From: an uncultured Rhodopila sp.
Lineage (GTDB): Bacteria; Pseudomonadota; Alphaproteobacteria; Acetobacterales; Acetobacteraceae
Reading direction: 5' to 3'
DNA: 35,013 bases
Assembly: GCA_903851415.1 (NCBI GenBank)
Contig: CAINOE010000127.1
Location: 1-35,013, forward strand
Under the pieces are notes generated by a model. The model searched no databases. It was not told the DNA's origin and worked only from the letters and a program-made list of their open reading frames with translations. This document shows positions 14,215 through 22,002 of this stretch, in pieces. A program made the position numbers and the translations under genes. Positions within the stretch are counted from its first letter, which is position 1. Each line of letters opens with the position of its first letter.

Positions 14215-16155
14215 ATGTCCGTACCGATTCGCTTTGTTTTCGCCGGTCTGACGCTTGTGCTGGCGGCGCAAAGCCGCGCGCAGGATGCCGGATCGAATCC
14301 TTTGGCGGCCGTCCGCGCCAACCGCTGGACGGACGCCGAGGCCGCGGCCGCCCGATTCGCCGATCCGGTGGCGGAGAAACTGGTCCTGTACATGCGGCTG
14401 CGGGCTCCCGGCGCGGCGACGGCGGAGGAAATCGCCGGCTTCATGCAGCGCAATCCGGACTGGCCCGCCCAGGCGATGCTGGAACGGCGCCGGCAGGAGG
14501 CGGTTGCCTCCGATCCGGACGACGCCGCGGTGCTGGCGCAGTGCGTCGAACCGCCGCCGACTCTGGCGGGCGCGATGCTGCGTTGCGCCGAGGCGCTGGC
14601 CAATGCCGGCCACACGGCGGAGGCGAACGGGCTGGCGCGGCAGGCGTGGATCAGCGCGATCGACGATGCGGGCACCGAGGCGGCGTTCCAGCGCCGCTGG
14701 AGCGGACTCACCTCGGCGGATGACGAGTGGGTGCGCTTCCAGCGCCTCGCCTGGAGCAACGACCAGGCGGCGGCGCGACAGATCACCCGGCTGGATTCCA
14801 ACCACCACAAGGCGGCCGAGGCCCGGCTTGCCGCGAAGCGCGACGACCCGCAAACCGAGCCGCTGGTGGCTGTGCTGCCGGCTGCGTTGCAGGCAGACCC
14901 GGGCCTGACGCTAGACCGCGCGCGGGCGCTGCGCCATGGGGACCAGATACAGGATGCGGTGGCGTTGTGGGCGAAGCAGGGCGAGGCGGCGCAACGCGCG
15001 GCGCCGGACCACCTGACGGCGTTCTGGACCGAGCGCAACCTGCTGGCGCGGCGGTTGCTGCATGACGGCGACCCGAAGAACGCCTATGTGATCGCCGCGG
15101 CGCACGGGCAGACCGCACCGGAACAGAAGGCGGACGCCGACTTCCTCGCCGGCTTCATCGCGCTGCGGATGCTGAACGATCCGGCGCGGGCGGTGCCGCA
15201 TTTCAAGGCGCTGGCCGAGTCCCCGGCGGCGATCACCCGGGCGCGGGCGCATTACTGGCTCGGCCGCGCCGCGGCGGCATCGGGCGGCGATCCGAAGCCG
15301 GAATACGCCAAGGCAGCTGCCTGGCCGACGACGTTCTATGGCCAGCTTGCGGCCCTGGCCTCCGGCGAAACCCAGGCGGCGCTGGTGGCGCGCATCAAGG
15401 CGTTGCGCGATCCGGGCTGGACGCAGGAAGCCGCTATTGCCTTTACCGAGCACGAGGTTGTTCGGGCCACGGCCTGGCTGGTCGCCTGGGGCGACTACGC
15501 GCGGGCGCGGATCTTCCTGACCCGGGCGGATGAACTTTCGCCGATTGTGGCGGAGCGGGTCCTGGCGGCGACGTTCGCGTTGCGCGCCGGCATGCCGGAC
15601 GGCGCGGTTTTCGTCGCCCGGCGCATGGGGCGGGACGGCATTGCGTTGCCGGATGCCGGCTGGCCGGTGCCGTTCGATCCCGCCTCGCCACCGGACCCCG
15701 CCTTCTCATTGGGTATCATGCGCCAGGAGAGCAGCTTCGAGGTTGGCGCGGTCAGTTCCTCCGGGGCACGCGGTCTGATGCAGTTGATGCCACCGACGGC
15801 GGAAAGTGTGGCAAAACAGCTTGGCATCCCGGCGTCGGTCTCCGCGTTGACGTCTGACCCCGGTCACAATATCCGCCTCGGCACGGCGTATTTGCAGGAG
15901 GTTCTGACGCGCTTCGATGGCAACCTGCCGCTGGCGGCCGCCGCCTACAATGCCGGGCCGCACCGTGTCGCCCAATGGCTCGGCGACAACGGGGACCCGC
16001 GCACCGGGCCGATCGGCATGGTCGATTGGATCGAGCTGATTCCGGTGGCGGAGACGCGGAACTACGTGCAGCGGGTGACAGAGAACGTCGTGATGTACCG
16101 GGCCAGAAGCGGCGACGCGACGCCGATACTGTCGGCCACGCCATGGACGCGCTGA
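14215..16155 (+). CDS. Soluble-type lytic murein transglycosylase (Slt family)
   Basis: Periplasmic enzyme that cleaves the MurNAc-GlcNAc bond with anhydro ring formation. 646 residues: signal peptide (about 1-23, ending SRAQ), a long alpha-helical superhelix of TPR-like repeats (about 25-480) and the C-terminal catalytic SLT domain (about 490-620). Catalytic Glu505 lies in MRQESSFEVGA, followed by SGARGLMQLMPPTA, NIRLGTAYL and AAYNAGPHRV, all standard family-1 motifs. Start ATG 14215 has AAGGAG only 2 nt upstream, closer than usual; no better start gives a signal peptide. Its 3' end overlaps the hydrolase gene by 13 bp. Confidence 0.94.
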   Translation: MSVPIRFVFAGLTLVLAAQSRAQDAGSNPLAAVRANRWTDAEAAAARFADPVAEKLVLYMRLRAPGAATAEEIAGFMQRNPDWPAQAMLERRRQEAVASDPDDAAVLAQCVEPPPTLAGAMLRCAEALANAGHTAEANGLARQAWISAIDDAGTEAAFQRRWSGLTSADDEWVRFQRLAWSNDQAAARQITRLDSNHHKAAEARLAAKRDDPQTEPLVAVLPAALQADPGLTLDRARALRHGDQIQDAVALWAKQGEAAQRAAPDHLTAFWTERNLLARRLLHDGDPKNAYVIAAAHGQTAPEQKADADFLAGFIALRMLNDPARAVPHFKALAESPAAITRARAHYWLGRAAAASGGDPKPEYAKAAAWPTTFYGQLAALASGETQAALVARIKALRDPGWTQEAAIAFTEHEVVRATAWLVAWGDYARARIFLTRADELSPIVAERVLAATFALRAGMPDGAVFVARRMGRDGIALPDAGWPVPFDPASPPDPAFSLGIMRQESSFEVGAVSSSGARGLMQLMPPTAESVAKQLGIPASVSALTSDPGHNIRLGTAYLQEVLTRFDGNLPLAAAAYNAGPHRVAQWLGDNGDPRTGPIGMVDWIELIPVAETRNYVQRVTENVVMYRARSGDATPILSATPWTR

Positions 16156-16982
16156 TCCGGCGGATTTCGGCGTGGGACGGCCTGAAGCTGCATGTCCGCA
16201 TCTGGCCGGGCGGCGACAGCCTGCCTCCCGTTCTCTGCCTGCCGGGGCTGGTGCGCACCGGCGGAGACTTCGAAACACTGGTTCCCTTCATCGGCGCGGG
16301 TCGTCTGGTTGTGGCGATCGACTATGCCGGGCGAGGTGATTCCGGCCGGGCCCGGGACGTTCAGCGGTATTCGCCGGAGGCCTGCGCGCGTGACGTGGCG
16401 GATGTCTGCGCCGCCCTGCACGTGCATCGGGCGGTGGTCATCGGCACCAGTTTCGGCGGCCTGTTGGCGATGGGCCTCGCCACCCTGCGGCCGGGCCTGG
16501 TCAGGGCTGTCGTTCTGAACGACATCGGTCCCGATATCGGCGCGGCGGGTGCGGATTTCGTGCGCGGCTTCGTCGGCGAGGATCCGGCGCTGGAAAGCCT
16601 GGAGGCCTGCGTTGCCTTCCTGAAGTCGCGCCTGCCGCCGCTTTCGTTACATACTGAAGTGTCCTGGCGGCGGATGGCCGGATTGACCTACCGGATAGGA
16701 CCGGACGGGCGGTTCCACGCGCTGTGGGATACCCGGATCGCCAAGCTGATGCGTCGCCCCCCGCCGGATCTTTGGCCGTTGTTCGGGGCACTGAAGCACG
16801 CGCCGATCCTGTTGGCGCGCGGTGAGATCAGCAACATCCTGCTGGCTGAAACCGTCGCGCAAATGCAGGCCCGGCGCCCCGATATGCAGGTCGTGACGCT
16901 TCCGGGCATCGGCCATGCGCCGATTCTGACCGAACCCGCGGCGGTTGAGGCGATTCGGGCGTTCCTGGAGCGGATCGCATGA
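16143..16982 (+). CDS. Alpha/beta-fold hydrolase
   Basis: 279 residues of the alpha/beta hydrolase fold. The oxyanion region is LCLPGLVRTGGDF, the GRGDS turn is present, the nucleophile elbow is GTSFGG with Ser103, and the base is His258 in GIGHAP. At the usual acid position after strand beta-7 the sequence reads LARGEISNILLAET, with Asn231 where relatives usually have Asp; Glu residues nearby might substitute. The substrate is unknown. Starts 13 bp inside slt and its stop overlaps pgpA by 4 bp, so it is part of an slt-hydrolase-pgpA transcript. Confidence 0.87.
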   Translation: MDALIRRISAWDGLKLHVRIWPGGDSLPPVLCLPGLVRTGGDFETLVPFIGAGRLVVAIDYAGRGDSGRARDVQRYSPEACARDVADVCAALHVHRAVVIGTSFGGLLAMGLATLRPGLVRAVVLNDIGPDIGAAGADFVRGFVGEDPALESLEACVAFLKSRLPPLSLHTEVSWRRMAGLTYRIGPDGRFHALWDTRIAKLMRRPPPDLWPLFGALKHAPILLARGEISNILLAETVAQMQARRPDMQVVTLPGIGHAPILTEPAAVEAIRAFLERIA

Positions 16983-17431
16983 GGATCGCACGGTTCATCG
17001 CTGCCGGCTTCGGCACGGGCTATGCTCCAATCGCCGCCGGCACGGTCGCTTCGGCGGCGGCGGTGCTGGCGGGATCGGTGCTGCTGTGGCTGTCGCCGGC
17101 TGCACTGGCCGTCGCCGCGCTGCTGGCGACATTCGGCGGTTTCGCAGCGGTGCGGCGCGCCGATGTCACAGGCGATCCCGGCTGGGTGGTGATCGATGAG
17201 TTCGCCGGGCAGTGGATCGCGATGCTGGCCCTGGCCCGCCCGGGCATCCCGGGCCTGCTTGGCGCGTTCGTCCTGTTCCGTATCCTCGACATTGCGAAGC
17301 CCGGCCCCGTGGGCTGGGCGGACCGCCGCCACGGAGCGTTCGGCATCATGGCGGACGACGTGATCGCGGGCGGAATCGCGGCTCTGGTCCTCGGGATGGT
17401 CAGGATCGTGCGGCCCGACTTGTTATTGTAA
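16979..17431 (+). CDS. pgpA: Phosphatidylglycerophosphatase A
   Basis: Removes the terminal phosphate from phosphatidylglycerol phosphate to give phosphatidylglycerol in the inner membrane. 150 residues with the family motifs in order: GFGTGYAPIAAGTVAS (about 10-25), DPGWVVIDEFAGQWI with metal-binding Asp73/Glu74, LFRILDIAKPGPVGW and GIMADDVIAGG. Three or four membrane helices. Coupled to the hydrolase through an ATGA overlap. An eight-T run at 17447-17454 follows the stop, but no convincing stem precedes it. Confidence 0.93.
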   Translation: MRIARFIAAGFGTGYAPIAAGTVASAAAVLAGSVLLWLSPAALAVAALLATFGGFAAVRRADVTGDPGWVVIDEFAGQWIAMLALARPGIPGLLGAFVLFRILDIAKPGPVGWADRRHGAFGIMADDVIAGGIAALVLGMVRIVRPDLLL

Positions 17432-17542
17432 CAGCAAGACCGCGGCTTTTTTTTGCCAAAACCGGGGCTCCCGGGCCGTTTGCCACTTGCGAACGATCAG
17501 GGTTGCGAGGTGATATATTTCAACTCTTCGGGAATGTCCCCC

Positions 17543-18919
17543 ATGCCTCTGGAGCATATGCAACCGGTTAGGGTGCTGCCCATAGCCGAACGCCGCCAGG
17601 CGGGGCAGGCTTTGCGCAAAATCGTTCCGCGCAGCATGCATGCGAGATGGGTGCCGTCGTCCAGCCGGCGGGATCCGGTTGATGTGCTGATGGAATCCGG
17701 GCGGCATCGCATCGCCAGCTTACTGCCGATCAGATACGATCGTATGCGAGCTTCTCCGTTCGCGTTCCTGCGGGGCGCCGCGGCAATCATGGCGGCCGAT
17801 CTGGCGGACACGCCGGCCACCGGGATTTGGGTGCAGGCGTCGGGCGACTGCCATCTGGCGAATTTCGGCACATTCGCCTCGCCGGAAGGGATTCCGGTCT
17901 TCGACATCAACGACTTCGACGAAACGCTGCCGGCGCCGTTCGAGTGGGACGTCAAGCGCCTCGCCGCGTCCTTTGCCGTCGATGCGCGGTCGCGCAATCT
18001 GGGCGACCAGGCCGCGGCGAACCTCGCGGCACAAGCGGTGCAGGCCTATCGCATGCACATGCAAGAACTCGCCCGGCTCGATCCACTGGCGTCCTGGCGG
18101 TCGCGCGTGGACGTGTCGGTCGTCGTGGGCGACATCTCCGACGACAAGCTGCGCGACCGGGAGATCAAGCGGCTTCAGGCCGCCGCCGAGGCCGGCAGCA
18201 AGGGCTACCCGAAACTGCTCGAGAAAGTGCGCGGCGCATGGCGGATCAAGGAGAAGCCGCCGCTGATTGTCCCGCTGAGCGGCCAGCCTGACGATACGCA
18301 CGAGATCGTCGCCCGCACCGCGTTTGCCTCTTACCAACTGTCCCTGCCGGAGGAGCGGCGCATCCTGCTGGATCGCTACGACCTTGCGGACGTTGCGTTC
18401 AAGGTCGTCGGTGTTGGCAGCGTCGGGACGTTCTGCGCGCTCGGGCTGTATGCGACCAAGGACGACCAGACGTTGCTGCTGCAACTGAAGGAGGCCCAGA
18501 CCTCGGTGCTGGCGCCGTTCGCCGGCCCGAGCATCTACCGCAATCAGGGACAGCGGGTGGTCGTGGGACAGCGGATCATGCAGAGCGTGCCCGACGTCTT
18601 TCTGGGCTGGACGCAGGAAACCGGGGACGACCAGCACTGCTACGTCCGCCAACTGAAGGACAGCCGCCTCGCGCTGATCGGCTCCGACCTGGCGGAGGGC
18701 GCGCTGCCCTATCATGCGAGCCTGTGCGGGGTGGCGCTCGCACGGGCGCATGCGCGGTCGGGGGACTCGGCCCGGATTGCCGGGTATCTCGGCACCGGCA
18801 ACGCGTTCGACGCGGCGGTGGCGCGTTTCGCGATGGACTATGCGGCGCAGACCGAGATCGACTGGCGGTTGTTCCTGGAGGCGATCAAGGCGGGGCAGAT
18901 CGAAGCGCGCGGGGCGTAA
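17543..18919 (+). CDS. DUF2252 family protein
   Basis: About 458 residues. Family hallmarks are clear: RASPFAFLRGAA (69-80), GDCHLANFGTF (101-111) and FDINDFDET (120-128). The GD-x-H-x-x-N and D-x-N-D-F-D arrangement looks like the catalytic and metal-binding loops of small-molecule kinases, so a phosphotransferase fold is a reasonable inference, but no activity is known to me for the family. Start is uncertain: ATG 17543 has GGGA 9 nt upstream, ATG 17534 and GTG 17510 are in frame. Convergent with sulP; palindromes follow its stop. Confidence 0.86.
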   Translation: MPLEHMQPVRVLPIAERRQAGQALRKIVPRSMHARWVPSSSRRDPVDVLMESGRHRIASLLPIRYDRMRASPFAFLRGAAAIMAADLADTPATGIWVQASGDCHLANFGTFASPEGIPVFDINDFDETLPAPFEWDVKRLAASFAVDARSRNLGDQAAANLAAQAVQAYRMHMQELARLDPLASWRSRVDVSVVVGDISDDKLRDREIKRLQAAAEAGSKGYPKLLEKVRGAWRIKEKPPLIVPLSGQPDDTHEIVARTAFASYQLSLPEERRILLDRYDLADVAFKVVGVGSVGTFCALGLYATKDDQTLLLQLKEAQTSVLAPFAGPSIYRNQGQRVVVGQRIMQSVPDVFLGWTQETGDDQHCYVRQLKDSRLALIGSDLAEGALPYHASLCGVALARAHARSGDSARIAGYLGTGNAFDAAVARFAMDYAAQTEIDWRLFLEAIKAGQIEARGA

Positions 18920-18967
18920 TGCCGATCGGCATTTAACCGTCATGGCCCGGACAAACCGGGCCGTGAC
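18918..18967. terminator. Two consecutive palindromes between convergent genes
   Basis: AATGCCGATCGGCATT (18918-18933) is a perfect 16-bp palindrome overlapping the DUF2252 stop codon. GTCATGGCCCGG, loop ACAAA, CCGGGCCGTGAC (18939-18967) is a 12-bp stem with one wobble and belongs to the dispersed palindrome family. Together they fill the 64-bp gap to the sulP stop and are well placed to end both transcripts. Confidence 0.55.
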
Positions 18968-18983
18968 GATAACAGCGGCCGGT

Positions 18984-20741
18984 CTACCGCACCGTCATGA
19001 GTTCAACAGCCGATGGGCGCCCGTGCGAGGACTGTTCGGTGCCAAGCTCCTGCCGTATACGCTTTACGGCCGCCAGCGTGGCCGATTCGTCCGACGCACC
19101 CTGAGCAAACACGTGGTCGTCCGGAAGCAGGGCCGAGAAGTTCAGACGCTGAAAGGATTCCAGCAAATCCGGCTTCAGTCCGGCCAGCCAGAGGGTTATT
19201 CCGGCCGCGTGGGCATGCTTCAGGAAGTGCTCGAAATGCTCCAGGCTGACGACATCCGGGTTGCGCACCCGGTTCAGCACCAGCAGCACATGGTCGGTTC
19301 CTTGCTGATGCGACCGGGACTCGATCTGAGAGAATGACCGGTCCAATTCGGGGGCGGTGCCGAAGAACAGCTCGCCTTCCAGACCGTAAACCAGAAAACC
19401 GTCATTCGGCCGATCGGCCGGCAGCAACTGGCGGAGCGTCCCATCGGAATTGACGAAGAGTTCGGTGACTTTCAGCTTGCCCGCGCGGGAAACGAACAAG
19501 ACGAGCGACAGCGTCACGCCGATGAGAATGGCAAGATCGAGTCCCAGGGCCAGGCCGGAGAGGCCGGTGACGATGACCACCGAAGCATCCATGCGCGACG
19601 CCCGGAATGTGTATGACAGGCGCTTGAAGTCGATCAGGCGCACCGCCGTCAGCAGCAGAAGCGCCGCCAGCGCCGGTTTCGGGACATAAGGCGCCAGCGG
19701 CGCCAGGACGATGACCGAGACGGCGACGAGCGCGGCCGTCAATACGCCGGAAAACCGGGTTACCGCGCCGGACTGGAAATTGATGGCGGAGCGCGACAGC
19801 GAACCCGATCCGGGCAGACACTGGAAGAATGCGCCGGTGAGGTTGGCGATGCCCTCGGCCATGCACTGCCGGTTGAAGTCCAGAGGCTGCCGGGTCTGGT
19901 ACGCAATTGCCTTCGCGATGGCCAGCGCCTCCAGCAGGCCGAGAAAGGCGATCGCGACGCTGTCGGAGGCAAGGTCCCAGGCCCAGCTCAGCTTCACCGT
20001 CGGGACATGAAACGCTGGCAGGCTGCCCGGAACCGTTCCGGCCACGCCGACGGCTGTCTTGCCGTCGAAGCCGGGGATCGTCCACCCGGCAAACCACGTG
20101 CCGGCGGCGACGAGAACCAGCACGGCCAGCATGTCGAACTGCGGCAGGCGATATCTGCGAACGATCCGGCGGAACAGCAACCCCAGAACGATTGTCGCCG
20201 CTGTGGCAATCAGCGCTCTCGGGTTGACCGGGTCGCCGGAGCTGAGCGTGAGCCACAGACGATAGAGGACATGTTGCGCACCCGTCCCCTTGTCGCGCAG
20301 GCCCAGCGCGTTGCCGATCTGGCCGACGGCCAACAGGAAGGCAGCCGCGCCCATGAAGCCCAGGATGACCGACTCCGAAATATAGCGGGTCAGGTCGCCA
20401 AGCCGGAAAACCGCAATAAAGATCTGGATCGAGCCGACCATGGCGCCGAGCAGGAACATCGCTTCCGCCGCCTCGACCCGCTGATCCGGATCGAACATCG
20501 ACAAAGCACTGAAAACCACCAGCGAAATTGCGCTGGTCGGCCCGTTGATCAGGTGAGACGACGATCCGAATACCGACGCCACGAACGTGACCACGATGGC
20601 GGAATAAAGTCCGAACCGGGGATCGACGCCAGCCAGAAGAGCATAGGCCATGCCTTGCGGCAACGATATTGCGGCGACCGTCAGCGCCGCGACCAGGTCG
20701 TACCGGAAGCTCCTGGCGTAGCTGTCGATCCAGTTCTTCAT
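18984..20741 (-). CDS. SulP-family anion permease with STAS domain
   Basis: 585-residue secondary transporter. Membrane domain (about 15-425) starting with FRYDLVAALTVAAISLPQGMAYALLAGV, a conserved SulP opening, with GPTSAISLVV and the QPLDFNRQCMAEGIANLTGAFF segment; cytoplasmic STAS domain (about 450-560) with LVYGLEGELFFGTAPEL. SulP members carry sulfate, bicarbonate or other anions, often with Na+ or H+. Its ATG overlaps the stop of a periplasmic sulfate-binding protein gene (ATGA), which argues for sulfate or a related oxyanion and is an unusual partnership for a SulP protein. Confidence 0.92.
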   Translation of the reverse strand: MKNWIDSYARSFRYDLVAALTVAAISLPQGMAYALLAGVDPRFGLYSAIVVTFVASVFGSSSHLINGPTSAISLVVFSALSMFDPDQRVEAAEAMFLLGAMVGSIQIFIAVFRLGDLTRYISESVILGFMGAAAFLLAVGQIGNALGLRDKGTGAQHVLYRLWLTLSSGDPVNPRALIATAATIVLGLLFRRIVRRYRLPQFDMLAVLVLVAAGTWFAGWTIPGFDGKTAVGVAGTVPGSLPAFHVPTVKLSWAWDLASDSVAIAFLGLLEALAIAKAIAYQTRQPLDFNRQCMAEGIANLTGAFFQCLPGSGSLSRSAINFQSGAVTRFSGVLTAALVAVSVIVLAPLAPYVPKPALAALLLLTAVRLIDFKRLSYTFRASRMDASVVIVTGLSGLALGLDLAILIGVTLSLVLFVSRAGKLKVTELFVNSDGTLRQLLPADRPNDGFLVYGLEGELFFGTAPELDRSFSQIESRSHQQGTDHVLLVLNRVRNPDVVSLEHFEHFLKHAHAAGITLWLAGLKPDLLESFQRLNFSALLPDDHVFAQGASDESATLAAVKRIRQELGTEQSSHGRPSAVELMTVR

Positions 20742-21742
20742 TTCGGCCGGGCGCTCATGATGGTGTCGATAATGCCGTTCTCAGCGAAGAATTTTTCATT
20801 GGCGTCGTCCCAGTCCCTGGCGATCGCGGTCACCGGGACCAGCGTCATCGGGGGAAACGCCGTGCTCGGTTTGATCGGACGGTAGCCGAGGCGGGCGATC
20901 GTCTCCTGCGCCGCATCGCTGAACAGAAAATTCAGATAGGCTTTGGCTGGCGCGAGTTTCCCGTCTCGCGCAACGGAACGGTCGACCCAGGCGACGTACG
21001 GCTCCGCCAGGATGCTTATCGGCGGGTAGACGATCTGCAACCGGCCCTTGGCGTCCGCGACCTCGCGCAGGGCTTCGTTTTCCCAGGTCAGGTGGACATC
21101 GCCGATGTCCTGCACCGCAAAGGTCGTGGCGGCGCCGCGGGCACCTTCGTCCAGCACCTTCACGTGGCGGTAAAGCGCGGTGAGATAGGCGTTCGCGGCG
21201 CCTTCGCTGCCGCCGCGGGCGGTGGTCGCGGCCCAGGCGGCCAAAGCGGCAAGCTTGCCGTTGCCGGAGGTTCTCGGGTCGGGGGTTACAACCTCCAGTC
21301 CCGGCGTCAGCAGATCAGGCCAGTCCTTCACATGCAGCGGATTGCCGTTGCGCACCACGAAAACGATCGTTGATGTATACGGCAATGAATGATTCGGCAG
21401 CCGATCGGCCCAGTTCGCGGCGACCAGGCCGCGCTTGCGGAGGGCCTCGATGTCGGAATACAGGCCGAGCGTGACGACGTCCGCCGGCTGTTCGCCGCTG
21501 ATCACCCTGCGGGCCTGCCGGGACGACCCGCCGTGCGATTGCTCGATGCTCAGGTGGTTGCCCGTCTGCTTCTCGTATGACGCGACAAACAGCGGGTTCA
21601 GCGCCTGGTAAAGCTCCCGCGTCGGGTCATAGGACACATTCACCAGCTTCTGGCTGGCGTTGCCCGGCGCGTTCTTCGCGACGATCAGCGAGAACGCCAC
21701 GCAAACCGCGGTCACCGCGCCAAGGTTGAGCCATCGCCTCAT
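20738..21742 (-). CDS. Periplasmic sulfate-binding protein (Sbp/CysP type)
   Basis: 334 residues with a signal peptide (about 1-29) and the two sulfate-binding signatures VSYDPTRELYQ near the start of the mature protein and TPDPRTSGNGK (about residue 155). Further typical stretches are EQSHGGSSRQARRV and QDIGDVHLTWENEA. In most bacteria this protein feeds a CysTWA ABC transporter; here no ABC permease or ATPase is near and the next gene, overlapping by 4 bp, is a SulP permease. The start ATG itself overlaps the stop of a 39-codon frame (see 21739-21858). A perfect TATAAT on this strand (21930-21925) could be the -10 box, though the -35 is poor. Confidence 0.92.
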   Translation of the reverse strand: MRRWLNLGAVTAVCVAFSLIVAKNAPGNASQKLVNVSYDPTRELYQALNPLFVASYEKQTGNHLSIEQSHGGSSRQARRVISGEQPADVVTLGLYSDIEALRKRGLVAANWADRLPNHSLPYTSTIVFVVRNGNPLHVKDWPDLLTPGLEVVTPDPRTSGNGKLAALAAWAATTARGGSEGAANAYLTALYRHVKVLDEGARGAATTFAVQDIGDVHLTWENEALREVADAKGRLQIVYPPISILAEPYVAWVDRSVARDGKLAPAKAYLNFLFSDAAQETIARLGYRPIKPSTAFPPMTLVPVTAIARDWDDANEKFFAENGIIDTIMSARPK

Positions 21743-21858
21743 GCGGATGCGTATCTCCAGACTGCCTCATGCCGGCCGCCGGGATAGACAAAGAGGTTCG
21801 GGTTGAACTGACGGGCGGCTGCCGGCATCGGGTTCTCGTTTAGAAGTGCTATTCTCAT
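21739..21858 (-). pseudogene. N-terminal fragment of an NtaA/SnaA/DszA-type monooxygenase
   Basis: A 39-codon frame from ATG 21858 to TGA 21739. Its second half, FNPNLFVYPGGRHEAVWRYA, matches the N-terminal beta-strand and GHH-x-AAWR loop of the FMN monooxygenase family, as in the neighbouring gene at 22003 (LGAFLLFTGHHVAAWR). The similarity stops exactly where the sulfate-binding protein gene begins, which it overlaps as ATGA. It is best read as the stub left when the sbp-sulP unit became joined to a third monooxygenase gene; it may now act as a translated leader for sbp. It lacks a clear ribosome binding site. Confidence 0.55.
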
Positions 21859-22002
21859 CGGTGTTATGCGGTTTTGCCGCACCGCGCAATGCGGTATGGC
21901 AGCGATCATGCCCCGGCCCCGGCTATTATACAAGCGGGCTTGACCATATGACAGATAACAACTATCCGGAAAAGGATATAACGGACGCCGCGGGGTCAGA
22001 TC

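Noticed and set aside
17432..17460. Rho-independent terminator after pgpA
   Set aside because: There is an eight-T run at 17447-17454 but no stable stem directly before it.
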